A DNA stretch of 64,000 nt, from positions 2,054,116 through 2,118,115 of the forward strand of contig NC_091353.1 in assembly GCF_038502225.1 (NCBI RefSeq), in the 5' to 3' direction. The notes beneath the pieces are model-generated. The model had not been told where the DNA came from. It ran no database searches and worked only from the letters and a program-made list of their open reading frames with translations. The first letter of the stretch is position 1, and each line of letters begins with the position of its first letter. The stretch comes from Cherax quadricarinatus (taxonomy: Eukaryota; Arthropoda; Malacostraca; Decapoda; Parastacidae). A program made the translations under genes and the position numbers. Positions 21,501-33,837 of the stretch are shown piece after piece.

Positions 21501-24500
21501 TATGGCTTCAACATCCTTGCTAGTATGGCTTCAACATCCTCGCTAGTATGGCTTCAACATCCTTGCTAGTATGGCTTCAACATCCTTGCTAGTATGGCTT
21601 CAACATCCTTGCTAGTATGGCTTCAACATCCTTGCTAGTATGGCTTCAACATCCTTGCTAGTATGGCTTCAACATCCTCGCTAGTATGGCTTCAACATCC
21701 TTGCTAGTATGGCTTCAACATCCTTGCTAGTATGGCTTCAACATCCTTGCTAGTATGGCTTCAACATCCTTGCTAGTATGGCTTCAACATCCTCGCTAGT
21801 ATGACTTCAACATACTTGCTAGTATGGCTTCAACATACTTGTATGGCTTCAACATCCTCGCTATATGGCTTCAACATCCTTGCTAGTATGGCTTCAACAT
21901 CCTTGCTAGTATGGCTTCAACATCCTCGCTAGTATGGCTTCAACATCCTTGCTAGTATGGCTTCAACATCCTTGCTAGTATGGCTTCAACATCCTCACTA
22001 GTATGGCTTCAACATACTTGCTAGTATGGCTTCAACATCCTCGCTAGTATGGCTTCAACATCCTTGCTAGTATGGCTTCAACATCCTTGCTAGTATGGCT
22101 TCAACATCCTTGCTAGTATGGCTTCAACATCCTTGCTAGTATGGCTTCAACATCCTCGCTAGTATGGCTTCAACATCCTTGCTAGTATGGCTTCAACATC
22201 CTTGCTAGTATGGCTTCAACATCCTTGCTAGTATGGCTTCAACATCCTTGCTAGTATGGCTTCAACATCCTTGCTAGTATGGCTTCAACATCCTTGCTAG
22301 TATGGCTTCAACATCCTTGCTAGTATGGCTTCAACATCCTTGCTAGTATGGCTTCAACATCCTAGTATGGCTTCAACATCCTTGCTAGTATGGCTTCAAC
22401 ATCCTTGCTAGTATGGCTTCAACATCCTTGCTAGTATGGCTTCAACATCCTTGCTAGTATGGCTTCAACATCCTTGCTAGTATGGCTTCAACATCCTTGC
22501 TAGTATGGCTTCAACATCCTTGCTAGTATGGCTTCAACATCCTTGCTAGTATGGCTTCAACATCCTTGCTAGTATGGCTTCAACATCCTTGCTAGTATGG
22601 CTTCAACATCCTTGCTAGTATGGCTTCAACATCCTTGCTAGTATGACTTCAACATCCTTGCTAGTATGGCTTCAACATCCTTGCTAGTATGGCTTCAACA
22701 TCCTTGCTAGTATGGCTTCAACATCCTTGCTAGTATGGCTTCAACATCCTTGCTAGTATGGCTTCAACATCCTTGCTAGTATGGCTTCAACATCCTTGCT
22801 AGTATGGCTTCAACATCCTTGCTAGTATGGCTTCAACATCCTTGCTAGTATGGCTTCAACATCCTTGCTAGTATGGCTTCAACATCCTTGCTAGTATGGC
22901 TTCAACATCCTTGCTAGTATGGCTTCAACATCCTCGCTAGTATGGCTTCAACATCCTTGCTAGTATGGCTTCAACATCCTTGCTAGTATGGCTTCAACAT
23001 CCTCGCTAGTATGGCTTCAACATCCTTGCTAGTATGGCTTCAACATCCTTGCTAGTATGGCTTCAACATCCTTGCTAGTATGGCTTCAACATCCTTGCTA
23101 GTATGGCTTCAACATCCTTGCTATTATGGCTTCAACATCCTTGCTAGTATGGCTTCAACATCCTTGCTAGTATGGCTTCAACATCCTCGCTAGTATGGCT
23201 TCAACATCCTCGCTATTATGGCTTCAACATCCTCGCTAGTATGGCTTCAACATCCTTGCTAGTATGGCTTCAACATCCTCGCTAGTATGGCTTCAACATC
23301 CTTGCTAGTATGGCTTCAACATCCTTGCTAGTATGGCTTCAACATCCTCGCTAGTATGGCTTCAACATCCTTGCTAGTATGGCTTCAACATCCTTGCTAG
23401 TATGGCTTCAACATCCTTGCTAGTATGGCTTCAACATCCTTGCTAGTATGGCTTCAACATCCTTGCTAGTATGGCTTCAACATCCTCGCTAGTATGGCTT
23501 CAACATCCTTGCTAGTATGGCTTCAACATCCTTGCTAGTATGGCTTCAACATCCTTGCTAGTATGGCTTCAACATCCTTGCTAGTATGGCTTCAACATCC
23601 TTGCTAGTATGACTTCAACATCCTTGCTAGTATGGCTTCAACATCCTTGCTAGTATGGCTTCAACATCCTTGCTAGTATGACTTCAACATCCTTGCTAGT
23701 ATGGCTTCAACATCCTTGCTTGTATGGCTTCAACATCCTTGCTAGTATGGCTTCAACATCCTTGCTAGTATGGCTTCAACATCCTTGCTAGTATGGCTTC
23801 AACATCCTTGCTAGTATGACTTCAACATCCTTGCTAGTATGGCTTCAACATCCTTGCTAGTATGGCTTCAACATCCTTGCTAGTATGGCTACAACATCCT
23901 TGCTAGTATGGCTTCAACATCCTTGCTAGTATGGCTTCAACATCCTTGCTTGTATGGCTTCAACATCCTTGCTAGTATGGCTTCAACATCCTTGCTAGTA
24001 TGGCTTCAACATCCTTGCTAGTATGGCTTCAACATCCTTGCTAGTATGACTTCAACATCCTTGCTAGTATGGCTTCAACATCCTTGCTAGTATGGCTTCA
24101 ACATCCTTGCTAGTATGGCTTCAACATCCTTGCTAGTATGGCTTCAACATCCTTGCTAGTATGGCTTCAACATCCTTGCTAGTATGGCTTCAACATCCTT
24201 GCTAGTATGACTTCAACATCCTTGCTAGTATGGCTTCAACATCCTTGCTAGTATGGCTTCAACATGCTTGCTAGTATGGCTTCAACATCCTTGCTAGTAT
24301 GGCTTCAACATCCTTGCTAGTATGGCTTCAACATCCTTGCTAGTATGGCTTCAACATCCTTGCTAGTATGACTTCAACATCCTTGCTAGTATGGCTTCAA
24401 CATCCTTGCTAGTATGGCTTCAACATCCTTGCTAGTATGACTTCAACATCCTTGCTAGTATGGCTTCAACATCCTTGCTAGTATGGCTTCAACATCCTTG

Positions 24501-25188
24501 CTAGTATGGCTTCAACATCCTTGCTAGTATGGCTTCAACATCCTTGCTAGTATGGCTTCAACATCCTTGCTAGTATGGCTTCAACATCCTTGCTAGTATG
24601 ACTTCAACATCCTTGCTAGTATGGCTTCAACATCCTTGCTAGTATGGCTTCAACATCCTTGCTAGTATGGCTTCAACATCCTTGCTAGTATGGCTTCAAC
24701 ATCCTTGCTAGTATGGCTTCAACATCCTTGCTAGTATGGCTTCAACATCCTTGCTAGTATGGCTTCAACATCCTCGCTAGTATGACTTCAACATCCTCGC
24801 TAGTATGGCTTCAACATCCTTGCTAGTATGGCTTCAACATCCTTGCTAGTATGGCTTCAACATCCTTGCTAGTATGGCTTCAACATCCTTGCTAGTATGG
24901 CTTCAACATCCTTGCTAGTATGGCTTCAACATCCTTGCTAGTATGGCTTCAACATCCTCGCTAGTATGGCTTCAACATCCTTGCTAGTATGGCTTCAACA
25001 TCCTTGCTAGTATGGCTTCAACATCCTCGCTAGTATGGCTTCAACATCCTCGCTAGTATGGCTTCAACATCCTTGCTAGTATGGCTTCAACATCCTCGCT
25101 AGTATGGCTTCAACATCCTCGCTAGTATGGCTTCAACATCCTTGCTAGTATGGCTTCAACATCCTCGCTAGTATGGCTTCAACATGTA
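18553..25188. repeat. 23-bp satellite array (~6.6 kb)
   Basis: Roughly 285 head-to-tail units of 23 bp with the core CAACATCCTTGCTAGTATGG plus CTT. Variants are recurrent: CCTTGCT versus CCTCGCT, GGCTTC versus GACTTC, and rarer CTTGTATGG or CTATTATGG. A few truncated units lie at 20634-20785, 21450-21500, 21835-21860 and 22363. The unit length is not a multiple of three and each unit contains CTAG, so no long frame exists on either strand. Flanks are unique sequence. 25189-25312 holds no gene. Confidence 0.97.
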
Positions 25189-25312
25189 CAGTTGGAATTC
25201 AGAATTCTCCTGCTTTCTAATACACTTGATTTAATTATGCAATATTTTTACTGCAGCTGTTTTTGAACATTGCTTATTGAGGTTTTGTTGATATTCACTG
25301 CTTGTATGTTTG

Positions 25313-27335
25313 GCACAGTACCACTTGATTGTTGTTTGGCACACTACCACTTGATTGTTTGGCACACTACCACTTGATTGTTGCTTCACACACTACCACT
25401 TGATTGTTGTTTGGCACACTACCACTTGATTGTTTGGTGCACTACCACTTGATTGTTGTTTGGCACAGTACCACTTGATTGTTGTTTGGCACACTACCAC
25501 TTGATTGTTTGGCACACTACCACTTGATTGTTGCTTCACACACTGCCACTTGATTGTTTGGCACACTACCACTTGATTGTTTGGCACACTACCACTTGAT
25601 TGTTGCTTCACACACTGCCACTTGATTGTTGTTTGGCACACTACCACTTAATTGTTGTTTGGCACACTACTATTTGATTGTTGTTTGGCACACTACCACT
25701 GATTGTTGCTTGGCACACAATCACTTGATTGTTTGGCACATTACCACTTGATTGTTCTTTGGCACACTACCACTTGATTGTTTGGCACACTACCACAAAA
25801 TTGTTGCTTGGCACACTGCCACTTGATTGTTTGGCACACTACCACTTGATTGTTGCTTGGCACACTGCCACTTGATTGTTTGGCACACTACCACTTGATC
25901 GTTGCTTGCACACTACCACTTGATTGTTGTTTGGCACACTACCACTTGATTGTTTGGTGCACTACCACTTGATTGTTGCTTGGTACACTACCACTTGATT
26001 GGCAAACTACCACTTGATTGTTGTTTGGCACATTGCCACTTGTATGTTGCTTGGCACACTACCACTTGATTGTCACACTACCACTTGATTGTCACACTAC
26101 CACATGATTGTTGCTTGGCACACTACCACTTGATTGTTACTGGGCACACTGCAACTTTATTGTTTCTGGGCACACTACCACTTGACACTTGATTGTTACT
26201 GGGCATGCTACCACTTGATTGTTACTAGGCACACTACCACTTGACACTTGATTGTTACTGGTCACACTACCACTAGACACTTGATTGTTACTGGGAACAC
26301 TACCACTTGATTGTTACTAAGCACACTACCACTTGACACTTGATTGTTACTGGCACACTACCATTTGACACTTGATTGTTACTGGGCACACTACCACTTG
26401 ATTGTTACTTGGCACACTTCCACTTGATTGTTACTGGGCACACTACTTTATTGTTACTGAGCACACTACCACTTGACACTTGATTGTTACTGGGCACACT
26501 ACCACTTGATTGTTACTGGGCACATTACCACTTGACACTTGATTGTTACTGGGCACACTACCACTTGACAGTCGATTGTTATTGGGCACACTACCACTTG
26601 ATTGTTACTGGGCACACTGCCACTTGATTGTTGCTGGCCACACTACCACTAGATTGTCACTGGCCACACTACCACTAGATTGTTACTTACCACACTACCA
26701 CTAGATTGTTACTGGCCACACTACCACTAGATTGTTACTGGCCACACTACCACTTGATTGTTATTGGCCACACTACCAAAACTTTGGAGTCCAGTCCCTG
26801 GACCAATTATGTACCTCTGTAATCTTTTGACTACCGCCCACAGGATGGGTATGGGGTGCATAATAAACATATTAAACTAACTAAACTACCACTTGATTGT
26901 TACTGGCCACACTACCACTAGATTGTTACTGGCCACACTACCACTTGATTGTTACTGGCCACACTACCACTAAATTGTTACTGGCCACAGTACTACTAGA
27001 TTGTTACTGGCCACACTACCACTAGATTGTTACTGGCCACACTACCACTAGATTGTTTCTGGCCACATTACCACTTGATTGTTACTGGCCACACTACCAC
27101 TTGATTGTTTCCAGCCACACTACCACTAGATTGTTACTGGCCACACTACCAGTAGATTGTTACTGGCCACACTACCACTTGATTGTTGCTTGGCACACTA
27201 TCACTTGATTGTTTGGCACACTATCACTTGATTGTTACTGGCCACACTACCACTAGATTGTTACTGGCCACACTACCACTTGATTGTTACTGGCCACACT
27301 ATCACTAGATTATTCCTGGCCACACTACCCCTGGA
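25313..27335. repeat. Second minisatellite (19-26 bp units)
   Basis: About 85 units built on GGCACACTACCACTTGATTG with a variable TTG/TTACT spacer. Types are zoned: TTGTTTGGCACAC on the left (25313-26100), TTACTGGGCACAC with extra CACTTGA in the middle (26130-26620), and TTACTGGCCACACTACCACTAGATTG-like units on the right. It is interrupted by a retroelement fragment at 26774-26884. Confidence 0.93.
26774..26884 (+). mobile_element. 5'-truncated retroelement fragment inside minisatellite
   Basis: A 110-bp piece of the family at 9222 and 9986, ending GGGGTGCATAATAAACATA plus a TTAAACTAACTAAAC tail. ACTACCA occurs on both sides and may be the target duplication. Its 5' truncation and tail are typical of target-primed reverse transcription. 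Confidence 0.65.
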
Positions 27336-27596
27336 TTCGGTATATTAGAATGATGTGTAATGATATATGGCCAAGTAATTTTTAAGTAATTTAATGTGAA
27401 ATGTCTGTTTCTGGCTTGAGGACTTGCGTCTCATCCAGGAACCTCACTCCTGCGTGTTGCCAGGTTTAACTGTCCATGAAGCTTAACATCACATTTTGAA
27501 ATAGTGTGAATGTTTTACCTTATTTATGTGAAGACTTCACCTAATTTTGTGTTTTGGGGCACAAACTGAAATTTTAACCACATTTTTTTGTTTCCT

Positions 27597-27640
27597 CATA
27601 CATGAGAAAAACCATATCAAGATTACTTTCTAAATTAATG
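27597..27640 (+). pseudogene. Zinc-finger linker relic
   Basis: In one frame the sequence reads HT*EKPYQD: the inter-finger linker HTGEKPYQ with GGA changed to TGA. It lies 100 bases upstream of the zinc-finger exon and no intact finger surrounds it. The rest of 27336-27696 shows no gene. Confidence 0.4.
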
Positions 27641-27696
27641 TAGTCCAGTACTTCACATGTAAGTTAATACAGGAATGATACTGGTTTTTTTTTCAG

Positions 27697-28611
27697 TGTG
27701 TCGGCAGTACTCCACAACAGTCAGATCTGATGCATCACGTGAAGGCTGATATGACAGAGAAACCACATCGGTGTTTGGAATGCTTGAAATACTTTCCAAG
27801 TAAAACACGACTCATACGTCACACAAGAGTTCATACTGGAGAGAAACCATATCAGTGTTCTGAGTGTTTAAAAGAATTTTCACAGAAGTCGTCTCTGATA
27901 CTTCATACAAGAGTTCACACAGGAGAGAAACCTTATAAATGTTCAAGGTGTCTAAAAGATTTTTCACAGAGATCAACTTTAATGCAACATATGAGAGTAC
28001 ATTCAGGTGAGAAACCATATCAGTGTTCAGTGTGTCTAAAACACTTCTCACAAAATTCAAATTTAATGCAACACATGAGAGTTCACACAGGAGAGAAACC
28101 TTATCAATGTTCAGAGTGTCACAAAGACTTTAAACAAAAATCTGTTCTAGTACAACACATGAGAGCTCATACTGGAGAGAAACCATTTCAGTGTTCAGAA
28201 TGCTTAAAGGAGTTTAGAGGGAAAAAAAATTTAAAACAGCACATGAGAGTTCATACAGGAGAGAAGCCTTATCGGTGTCCAGTGTGTTCAAAAGATTTTT
28301 CAAAAAAGTCACATTTAGTACGACACAAAAGAGTTCATATGGGAGATCAGCTATTTCAGTGTTCGGAATGTTTCAAAGATTTTAAACATAAATCAAATCT
28401 AATCCTTCACATGAAAGCTCATGTAAAAGAGAAACCGTATCGTTGTTCAGAGTGTCTAAAAGATTTTAAACAAAAATCCTATCTAATGCTTCATCAGAGA
28501 GTTCATACACAAGAGGCAATAGCACTTCAGTGTTCCATATGTCTCAAATTTTTATCAAAAAAATCACATTTAATACGACACATGATAGCTCATACAACAG
28601 AGAAAGCATAA
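27697..28611 (+). CDS. C2H2 zinc-finger protein, 3'-terminal exon (10 fingers)
   Basis: The longest host-type reading frame. Ten consecutive C2H2 fingers (C-x2-C-x12-H-x3-H), mostly joined by HTGEKPY/F linkers, run from [21 protein letters not shown] to [21 protein letters not shown], followed by TTEKA and TAA. Such proteins bind DNA in the nucleus, usually as transcription regulators. The frame is open upstream of the first ATG (27730) to a splice acceptor, TTTTTTTTTCAG, ending at 27696, so I place the exon start at 27697 and regard the N-terminus as lying on upstream exons. Fingers 8-10 have degenerate linkers ([24 protein letters not shown]). No KRAB-like or other effector domain is present in this exon. 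AATAAA at 28649 fits as polyadenylation signal. Alternative: a retained intron-bearing pseudogene copy, but the lack of stops argues against this. Confidence 0.85.
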   Translation, partial: CVGSTPQQSDLMHHVKADMTEKPHRCLECLKYFPSKTRLIRHTRVHTGEKPYQCSECLKEFSQKSSLILHTRVHTGEKPYKCSRCLKDFSQRSTLMQHMRVHSGEKPYQCSVCLKHFSQNSNLMQHMRVHTGEKPYQCSECHKDFKQKSVLVQHMRAHTGEKPFQCSECLKEFRGKKNLKQHMRVHTGEKPYRCPVCSKDFSKKSHLVRHKRVHMGDQLFQCSECFKDFKHKSNLILHMKAHVKEKPYRCSECLKDFKQKSYLMLHQRVHTQEAIALQCSICLKFLSKKSHLIRHMIAHTTEKA

Positions 28612-28648
28612 TGCTCTTTGGTTTCTGGCAGAATTTTAATTTATGTAT

Positions 28649-28654
28649 AATAAA
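28649..28654 (+). terminator. Polyadenylation signal AATAAA
   Basis: AATAAA 38 bases after the zinc-finger stop codon, in ATGTATAATAAAATC. Suitable distance for a short 3' UTR. Confidence 0.5.
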
Positions 28655-28664
28655 ATCTTGAGAA

Positions 28665-28770
28665 TTCAGAAGAGAAACCACATTAGCATTCTGTATTTGA
28701 AATTTTTAAAAAAATTTCAACTCGTTAGGTATTTGAGAACTCATATAAAATTTAGGAATGCATTTTTACA
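28665..28770 (+). pseudogene. Decayed extra zinc finger after the stop
   Basis: EEKPH followed by SVFEIFKKIST and ENSYK aligns with a finger of the neighbouring gene (EKPY.CSVCLK.FSKKS...H), with the Cys and His positions lost. The ancestral array was probably longer than ten fingers. Confidence 0.4.
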
Positions 28771-28854
28771 TTGAGGTTATCTAGTAACAAAAAAACTTGC
28801 ATGAATGTTAGTTGATTTTGGATTAAGAGAACAAAACAAAATGGTAAGTTTGAG

Positions 28855-30160
28855 GGCACTGCAGTGTACCTGTCTGTCCTCTACCAACAACACTGTGTGT
28901 GTGTGAGGAGACTTCAGTGTACCTGTCTGTTCTCAACCAACAACACTGTGTGTGTGTGTGAGGACACTGCAGTGTACCTGTCTGTTCTCAACCAACAACA
29001 CTGTGTGTGTGTGTGTGAGAGGACACTGCAGTGTACCTGTCTGTTCTCAACCAACAACACTGTGTGTGTGTGAGGACACTGCAGTGTACCTGTCTGTTCT
29101 CAACCAACAACACTGTGCATGTGTGTGTGAGGACACTGCAGTGTACCTGTCTGTTCTCAACCAACAACACTGTGTGTGTGTGTGTGAGGACACTGCAGTG
29201 TACCTGTCTGTTCTCCACCAACAGCAGTGTGTGCATGTGAGGACACTGCAGTGTACCTGTCTGTCCTCCACCAACAACAGTGTGTGTGTGAGGACACTAC
29301 AGTATACCTGTCTGTTCTCCACCAACAACAGTGTGTGTGTGTGAGGACACTGCAGTGTACCTGTCTGTCCTCCACCAACAACAGCGTGTGTGTGAGGACA
29401 CTGCAGTGTACCTGTCTGTTCTCAACCAACAACAGTGTGTGTGTGTGTGTGTGTGAGGACACTGCAGTGTACCTGTCTGTTCCCCACCAACAACTGTGTG
29501 TGTGTGTGAGGACACTGCAGTGTACCTGTCTGTCCTCCACCAACAACAGTGTGTGTGTGAGGACACTGCAGTGTACCTGTCTGTTCTCCACCAACAACAG
29601 TGTGTGTGTGAGGACACTGCAGTGTACCTGTCTGTCCTCCACCAACAACAGTGTGTGTGTGAGGACACTGCAGTGTACCTGTCTGTTCTCCACCAACAAC
29701 AGTGTGTGTGTGAGGACACTGCAATGTACCTGTCTGTCCTCCACTAACAACATTGTGTGTGTGTGAGGACACTGCAGTGTACCTGTTTCTCCTCACCAAC
29801 AACAGTGTGTGTGTGAGGGCACTGCAGTGTACCTGTCTGTCCTCCACTAACAACAGTTATGTGAGGGCACTGCAGTGTACCTGTCTGTCCACTACCAACA
29901 ACAGTGTGTGTGAGGACACTGCAGTGTACCTGTCTGTCCTCCACTAACAACAGTATGTAAGGGCACTTCCGTGTACCTATCTGTTCTACACCAACAACAG
30001 TGTGTGTGAGGGCACTGCAGTGTACCTGTCTGTCTTCCAACAACAACACAGTGTGTAAGGGCACTGCAGTGTACTGTCCTCTACCAACAACAATGTGTGT
30101 GTGTGAGAGAGAGCACTGCAGTGTACCTGTCTGTCCTCCAACAATAACAATGTGTGTGGT
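28855..30160. repeat. 51-bp minisatellite with (TG)n core
   Basis: About 26 units of ACTGCAGTGTACCTGTCTGT + TCTCCACCAACAACAG + variable (TG)n + AGGAC; unit length 44-60 depending on the TG tract. Since the common form is 51 bp (17 codons), several long frames appear on both strands (for example CEDTAVYLSVLHQQQCV). They are composition artefacts. 30161-30563 contains nothing that I recognise. Confidence 0.92.
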
Positions 30161-30563
30161 GATGCCAGCACTCTTTAAGAAACTACAATGTGTATACCTA
30201 ACAAGCTTTGTCCATTGTTTGAGAATCATTTGACCCAGTGGATTTTGACCCATATTTCCAAAGTCTGTTAATTAAAGGTCTCTTTAATTGAAGATTTACT
30301 GTATATGACATATGCAAACCCCTGGTCAATTTGCAGGACAGACTGGCTGGACACTGCTGTTGACCCTTGCTTAATGAATATTCGCTGAGCATAATTTTGA
30401 GGAACAGCCAAAAAATAAAAATTCCCTGCTTGAATACCATTTTTATGCACTTGCAATGACCTCATGCCAGGCAGTAACTATTATTAACTGACAAGGTGTA
30501 TACATACCTGCTGTTATTTCAATAAAATATATTTCTGTTACTAGTTCCATATGTGTCGGTTTA

Positions 30564-31756
30564 CAGTGGACCCCCGGATTAAGAAGTCACCAGAATAAGT
30601 AATAATTGGAATAAATAAAATTTTTGCGTCAAAATATTGGCTCGGTGAACATCACTGAACTCGGTATAAGTCATTCGTGTTGGGGCCTGATCTGCCCAGT
30701 GTGCCATTGTTTACCAGCCAGCGAGGACGACGATCCCACGCATTCATACAATACATTTTGTATTATTCCATTCTTTTTAGTGCTTGTAACTGCTAAATAA
30801 GCCACCATGGGCCCAAAGAAAGCTTCTAATGCCAGTCAGCCCTTTGGTAAAGGGCTGAGAGAGAGAGAGGGGAGAATGTGCCTTTTTCAGTGATTCTGCA
30901 ATATGTATGATACTAAACAGCAGGAGTCTATAAAGGTTATAGTGCCAGCCAGTGATAAAGTGTAGCATTAACTTAATCGATAGAAAAAGGGCAGCATGAA
31001 CCTAACTCCTCCAATGTTGTTGGAGTTATATAGGGTGACTAACAACACTGCCGTCTCTAGTCTCTACTGTTGCTGCCACCTCCACCACCGCTATGTACGG
31101 TTTATGTCTCAGTGGCCCTTATACACCCAACAACAATAACACAGCAACACTTGTGACATACTTAATGACGTATTTTATTCATTCTAGAGTATGTCATGTT
31201 TCTGTGTTATTAATATTGTTTATTATGTCAGATGAATTGTGCTAGATAAATAAGCCGTAGAGCTGATATTAGTGTGATATTGAAGGACTATCTTGTTCTC
31301 TCTCCCAGCACAATTCCTAATATATGCCAGAAACAGACCTGTCTGGAAAACTTTTTTGAGCAACAGGGGTCCAGCGACTCTCAAGCTGGTCTTAGTGGCA
31401 TTAAAAAACAAAGGAGGGAAGTAACCCAGGTACCTGAAGTCTTTATGGGGTGGATTTCCCTTCCAAACAATTGTAAACTCCTCCATCCTCTCCCCTCCTC
31501 CCGTCTTCCATACATCACCATGTCTTCAGTAAAGGTAAGTTTGATGTTATTATCACTATTCTTCATGTATCATTGTTTTCTGTGTAGGTAAATGTATGTT
31601 TCATGTAGAAAACATTTTTTTAATACTTTTGGCTGTCTGAAACGGATTAATTGATTTCCATTATTTCTTATGGGGAAAATTAATTTGGAATAAGTCAGAT
31701 TCGGGATAAGTCATTCTCCCTGGAATGGAATAATTTCATAATCTGGGGGTCCACTG
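30564..31756 (+). mobile_element. Non-autonomous Tigger element
   Basis: Left TIR CAGTGGACCCCCGGATTAAG, right end GATTATGAAAT-type sequence complementary to CATAATCTGGGGGTCCACTG, TA at both ends. Inside are the Tigger 5' UTR, an ATG context ACCATGGGCCCAAAGAAAGC (MGPKKAS) that soon loses frame, and the C-terminal tail CAAGCTGGTCTTAGTGGCAT. The middle (30960-31250) is non-coding and is shared, inverted, with 38938-40079. It cannot make a transposase. Confidence 0.85.
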
Positions 31757-31789
31757 TATTTTAAATAAAATTTACTGAAGAAAAATATG

Positions 31790-32508
31790 GGTGTGATGTA
31801 TGGGTTGTAAATGTTGCAGCAAGGAGGAGGCTGGAGGAAGTGGAGATGTCATGTCTGAGGGAAATGTGCAGTGTAAATATTATGAAAAGAATTCGTTGTT
31901 TGGAGATTAAGATGAGTTGCAAGGTTACTGAAAGTATTATGCAGAGGGCTGAAGAGAGGTTATTGAGGTGGTTCGAACATTTAGAAAGACTGGAGCAAAA
32001 TAGGGTGACTTGGAAGGCATATAAATCTGTAATGGAGGAAAGGCAGGGCAGGGGTCACTCTAGAAAAGGTTGGAGGGAGAGAGTAAAGGAAGTTTTATAT
32101 GTGAAAGGCTTGGATATCCAGCAGTTCCCTACAGCCTGATCGTGGACTGGGCTGCGGGGACGTTGATCCCCAGAACACCCTTCAGGTAGGTAGAGCATGT
32201 TAGATAGGATTGAGTGGAGGCAAGTGGTTTTTATGACTTTGTGCTGTTCGAGTGTGAGCAAGGTAACATTTATGTAGGAATACAGGGAAACCAGTTAGCC
32301 AGGCTTGAGTCCTGGAGGTAGGAAGTACAGTACCTGCACTCTGAAGAAGGGGTTGGAATATTTGCACTTTGAACAGGTATCTGAGCTGTAATGTCATTGC
32401 ATCTCTGGCAAGACAATGGTGGAGTGAGTGATGGTGAAAGTGTCACTTCTTTTTCAGGTCCCCCTGCCTCTGTAGAGGATGGCTGGTGTGTTAAAAAAAT
32501 AAAAAGAA
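31790..32508 (+). pseudogene. LINE-C C-terminal fragment and 3' UTR
   Basis: Frame AARRRLEEVEMSCLREMCSV ... AEERLLRWFEHLERLEQNRV ... KGWRERVKEVLYVKGLDIQQ matches the better preserved copy at 49077-50062, including the 3' UTR (GGGAAGTACAGTACCTGCACT, GTGTTAAAAAAATAAAAA). At 32116-32190 a short tail of the LINE-A/SINE 3' module has been inserted (GGGCTGCGGGGACGTTGATC). Confidence 0.75.
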
Positions 32509-32512
32509 CCTC

Positions 32513-33578
32513 AGATCAGTTGTAATATACAATACCACATTTCTTGACCAAATATAGCAGTCAAATAGGGACCCACTAAGCCTACACCAAATTGCAGTAG
32601 ACAAATAGGGACCCACTAAGCCTACACCAAATTGCAGTAGACAAATAGGGACCCACTAAGCCTACACCAAATTACAGCAGACAAATAGGGACCCACTAAG
32701 CCTACACCAAATTATAGCAGATAAATAGGGACCCACTAAGCCTACATCAGATTATGAATATAGACAAATAGGGACCCAATGAACATACACCAAATTATAG
32801 CAGACAAATAGGGACCCACTAAGCCTACACCAAATTATAACAGACAAATAGGGACCACTAAGCCTATACACTAAATGATCATAAGGCATGAAGCAGTCTT
32901 TACGATGGAGTGTTGCATAGATCTGATAGAAGATGGAGTTAGTCTCAGCTCTTTCATCCTCTTCAGATGGAATTTGGTCTGTCTGCTAATTACACACTGT
33001 TGTAAAAGGTACAGTAACACTGAAAAGATGTCACTGTTGACACGTGTGTACAGTTCATGACATTTATTGCAAGAAACACTTCACCATGATACTGCAGTCT
33101 GAGATATTCAGTAATGGCAAAATGTTTCTTGCAATATATGTCATGAGCTGTACACAAGTGTCAACAATGACATCTTTTCAGTGTTACTGTACCTTTTACA
33201 ACAGTGTGTAAGTAGCAGACAGATCAAATTCCATCTGAAGAGGATGAAAGAGCTGAGACTAACTCCATCTTCTATCAGATTTATGCAATACTTCATGTTA
33301 AAGACTGCTTCATGCCTTATGATCATTTAGTGGTTCCTATTTATCTGTTATAATTTGGTGTAGGCTTAGTGGGCCCCTATTTGTCTGCTATAATTTGGTG
33401 TAGGCTTAGTGGTCCCTATTTGTCTATAATTTGGTGTAGGTTTAGACTAAGGTCCCTATTTGTCTGCTGTTATTTAGTGGGTTTCTATTTGCTATAATTT
33501 GCAGTAGGCCTAGTGGGTTCCTATTTGTTTGCTATAATTTGGTCAAGAAATGTGGTATTTTATATTACAACTTATCTG
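32513..33578. mobile_element. 1.07-kb fold-back palindrome with minisatellite arms
   Basis: The left arm (32513-33085) and the right arm (about 33118-33578) are reverse complements around a ~35-50-bp spacer. The outer ends are CAGATCAGTTGTAATAT and ATATTACAACTTATCTG. Outer parts hold a 40-bp tandem repeat (ACAAATAGGGACCCACTAAG + CCTACACCAAATTGCAGTAG): about eight units on the left, five decayed on the right. Inner parts are ~250 bp of unique-looking sequence present on both arms. The design (long inverted repeats made of tandem repeats) recalls fold-back elements. No clear target duplication and no long frame. Confidence 0.85.
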
Positions 33579-33837
33579 GATAAATGTTCACAATTATTTT
33601 TTATTTTATTATTTCTTCAGTTTTTTTAGATAGGATATACTAATGCATATGAATATATGCTGCACAATTTTAAAATTATATTTGACATACACAAATGGGA
33701 ACATCAAAACATGGAAATGGAGGGGTACTGAAGTAGGCCTACTGGTCATTCTCATTCATATATTTGTCCTGTGACCTGCTTGGCAGTTTCTCTCACTCAT
33801 TGACAACACAGATACTGAACAAGTACTTTCCTATATA

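Noticed and set aside
28864..29853. Several 130-200-codon frames on both strands
   Set aside because: They come from a 51-bp minisatellite (17-codon period); the peptides are pure repeats with no domain.
32519..32880. Regular 40-bp direct repeats, CRISPR-like at first sight
   Set aside because: Units are contiguous without unique spacers, lie in a palindrome and in a eukaryotic context.
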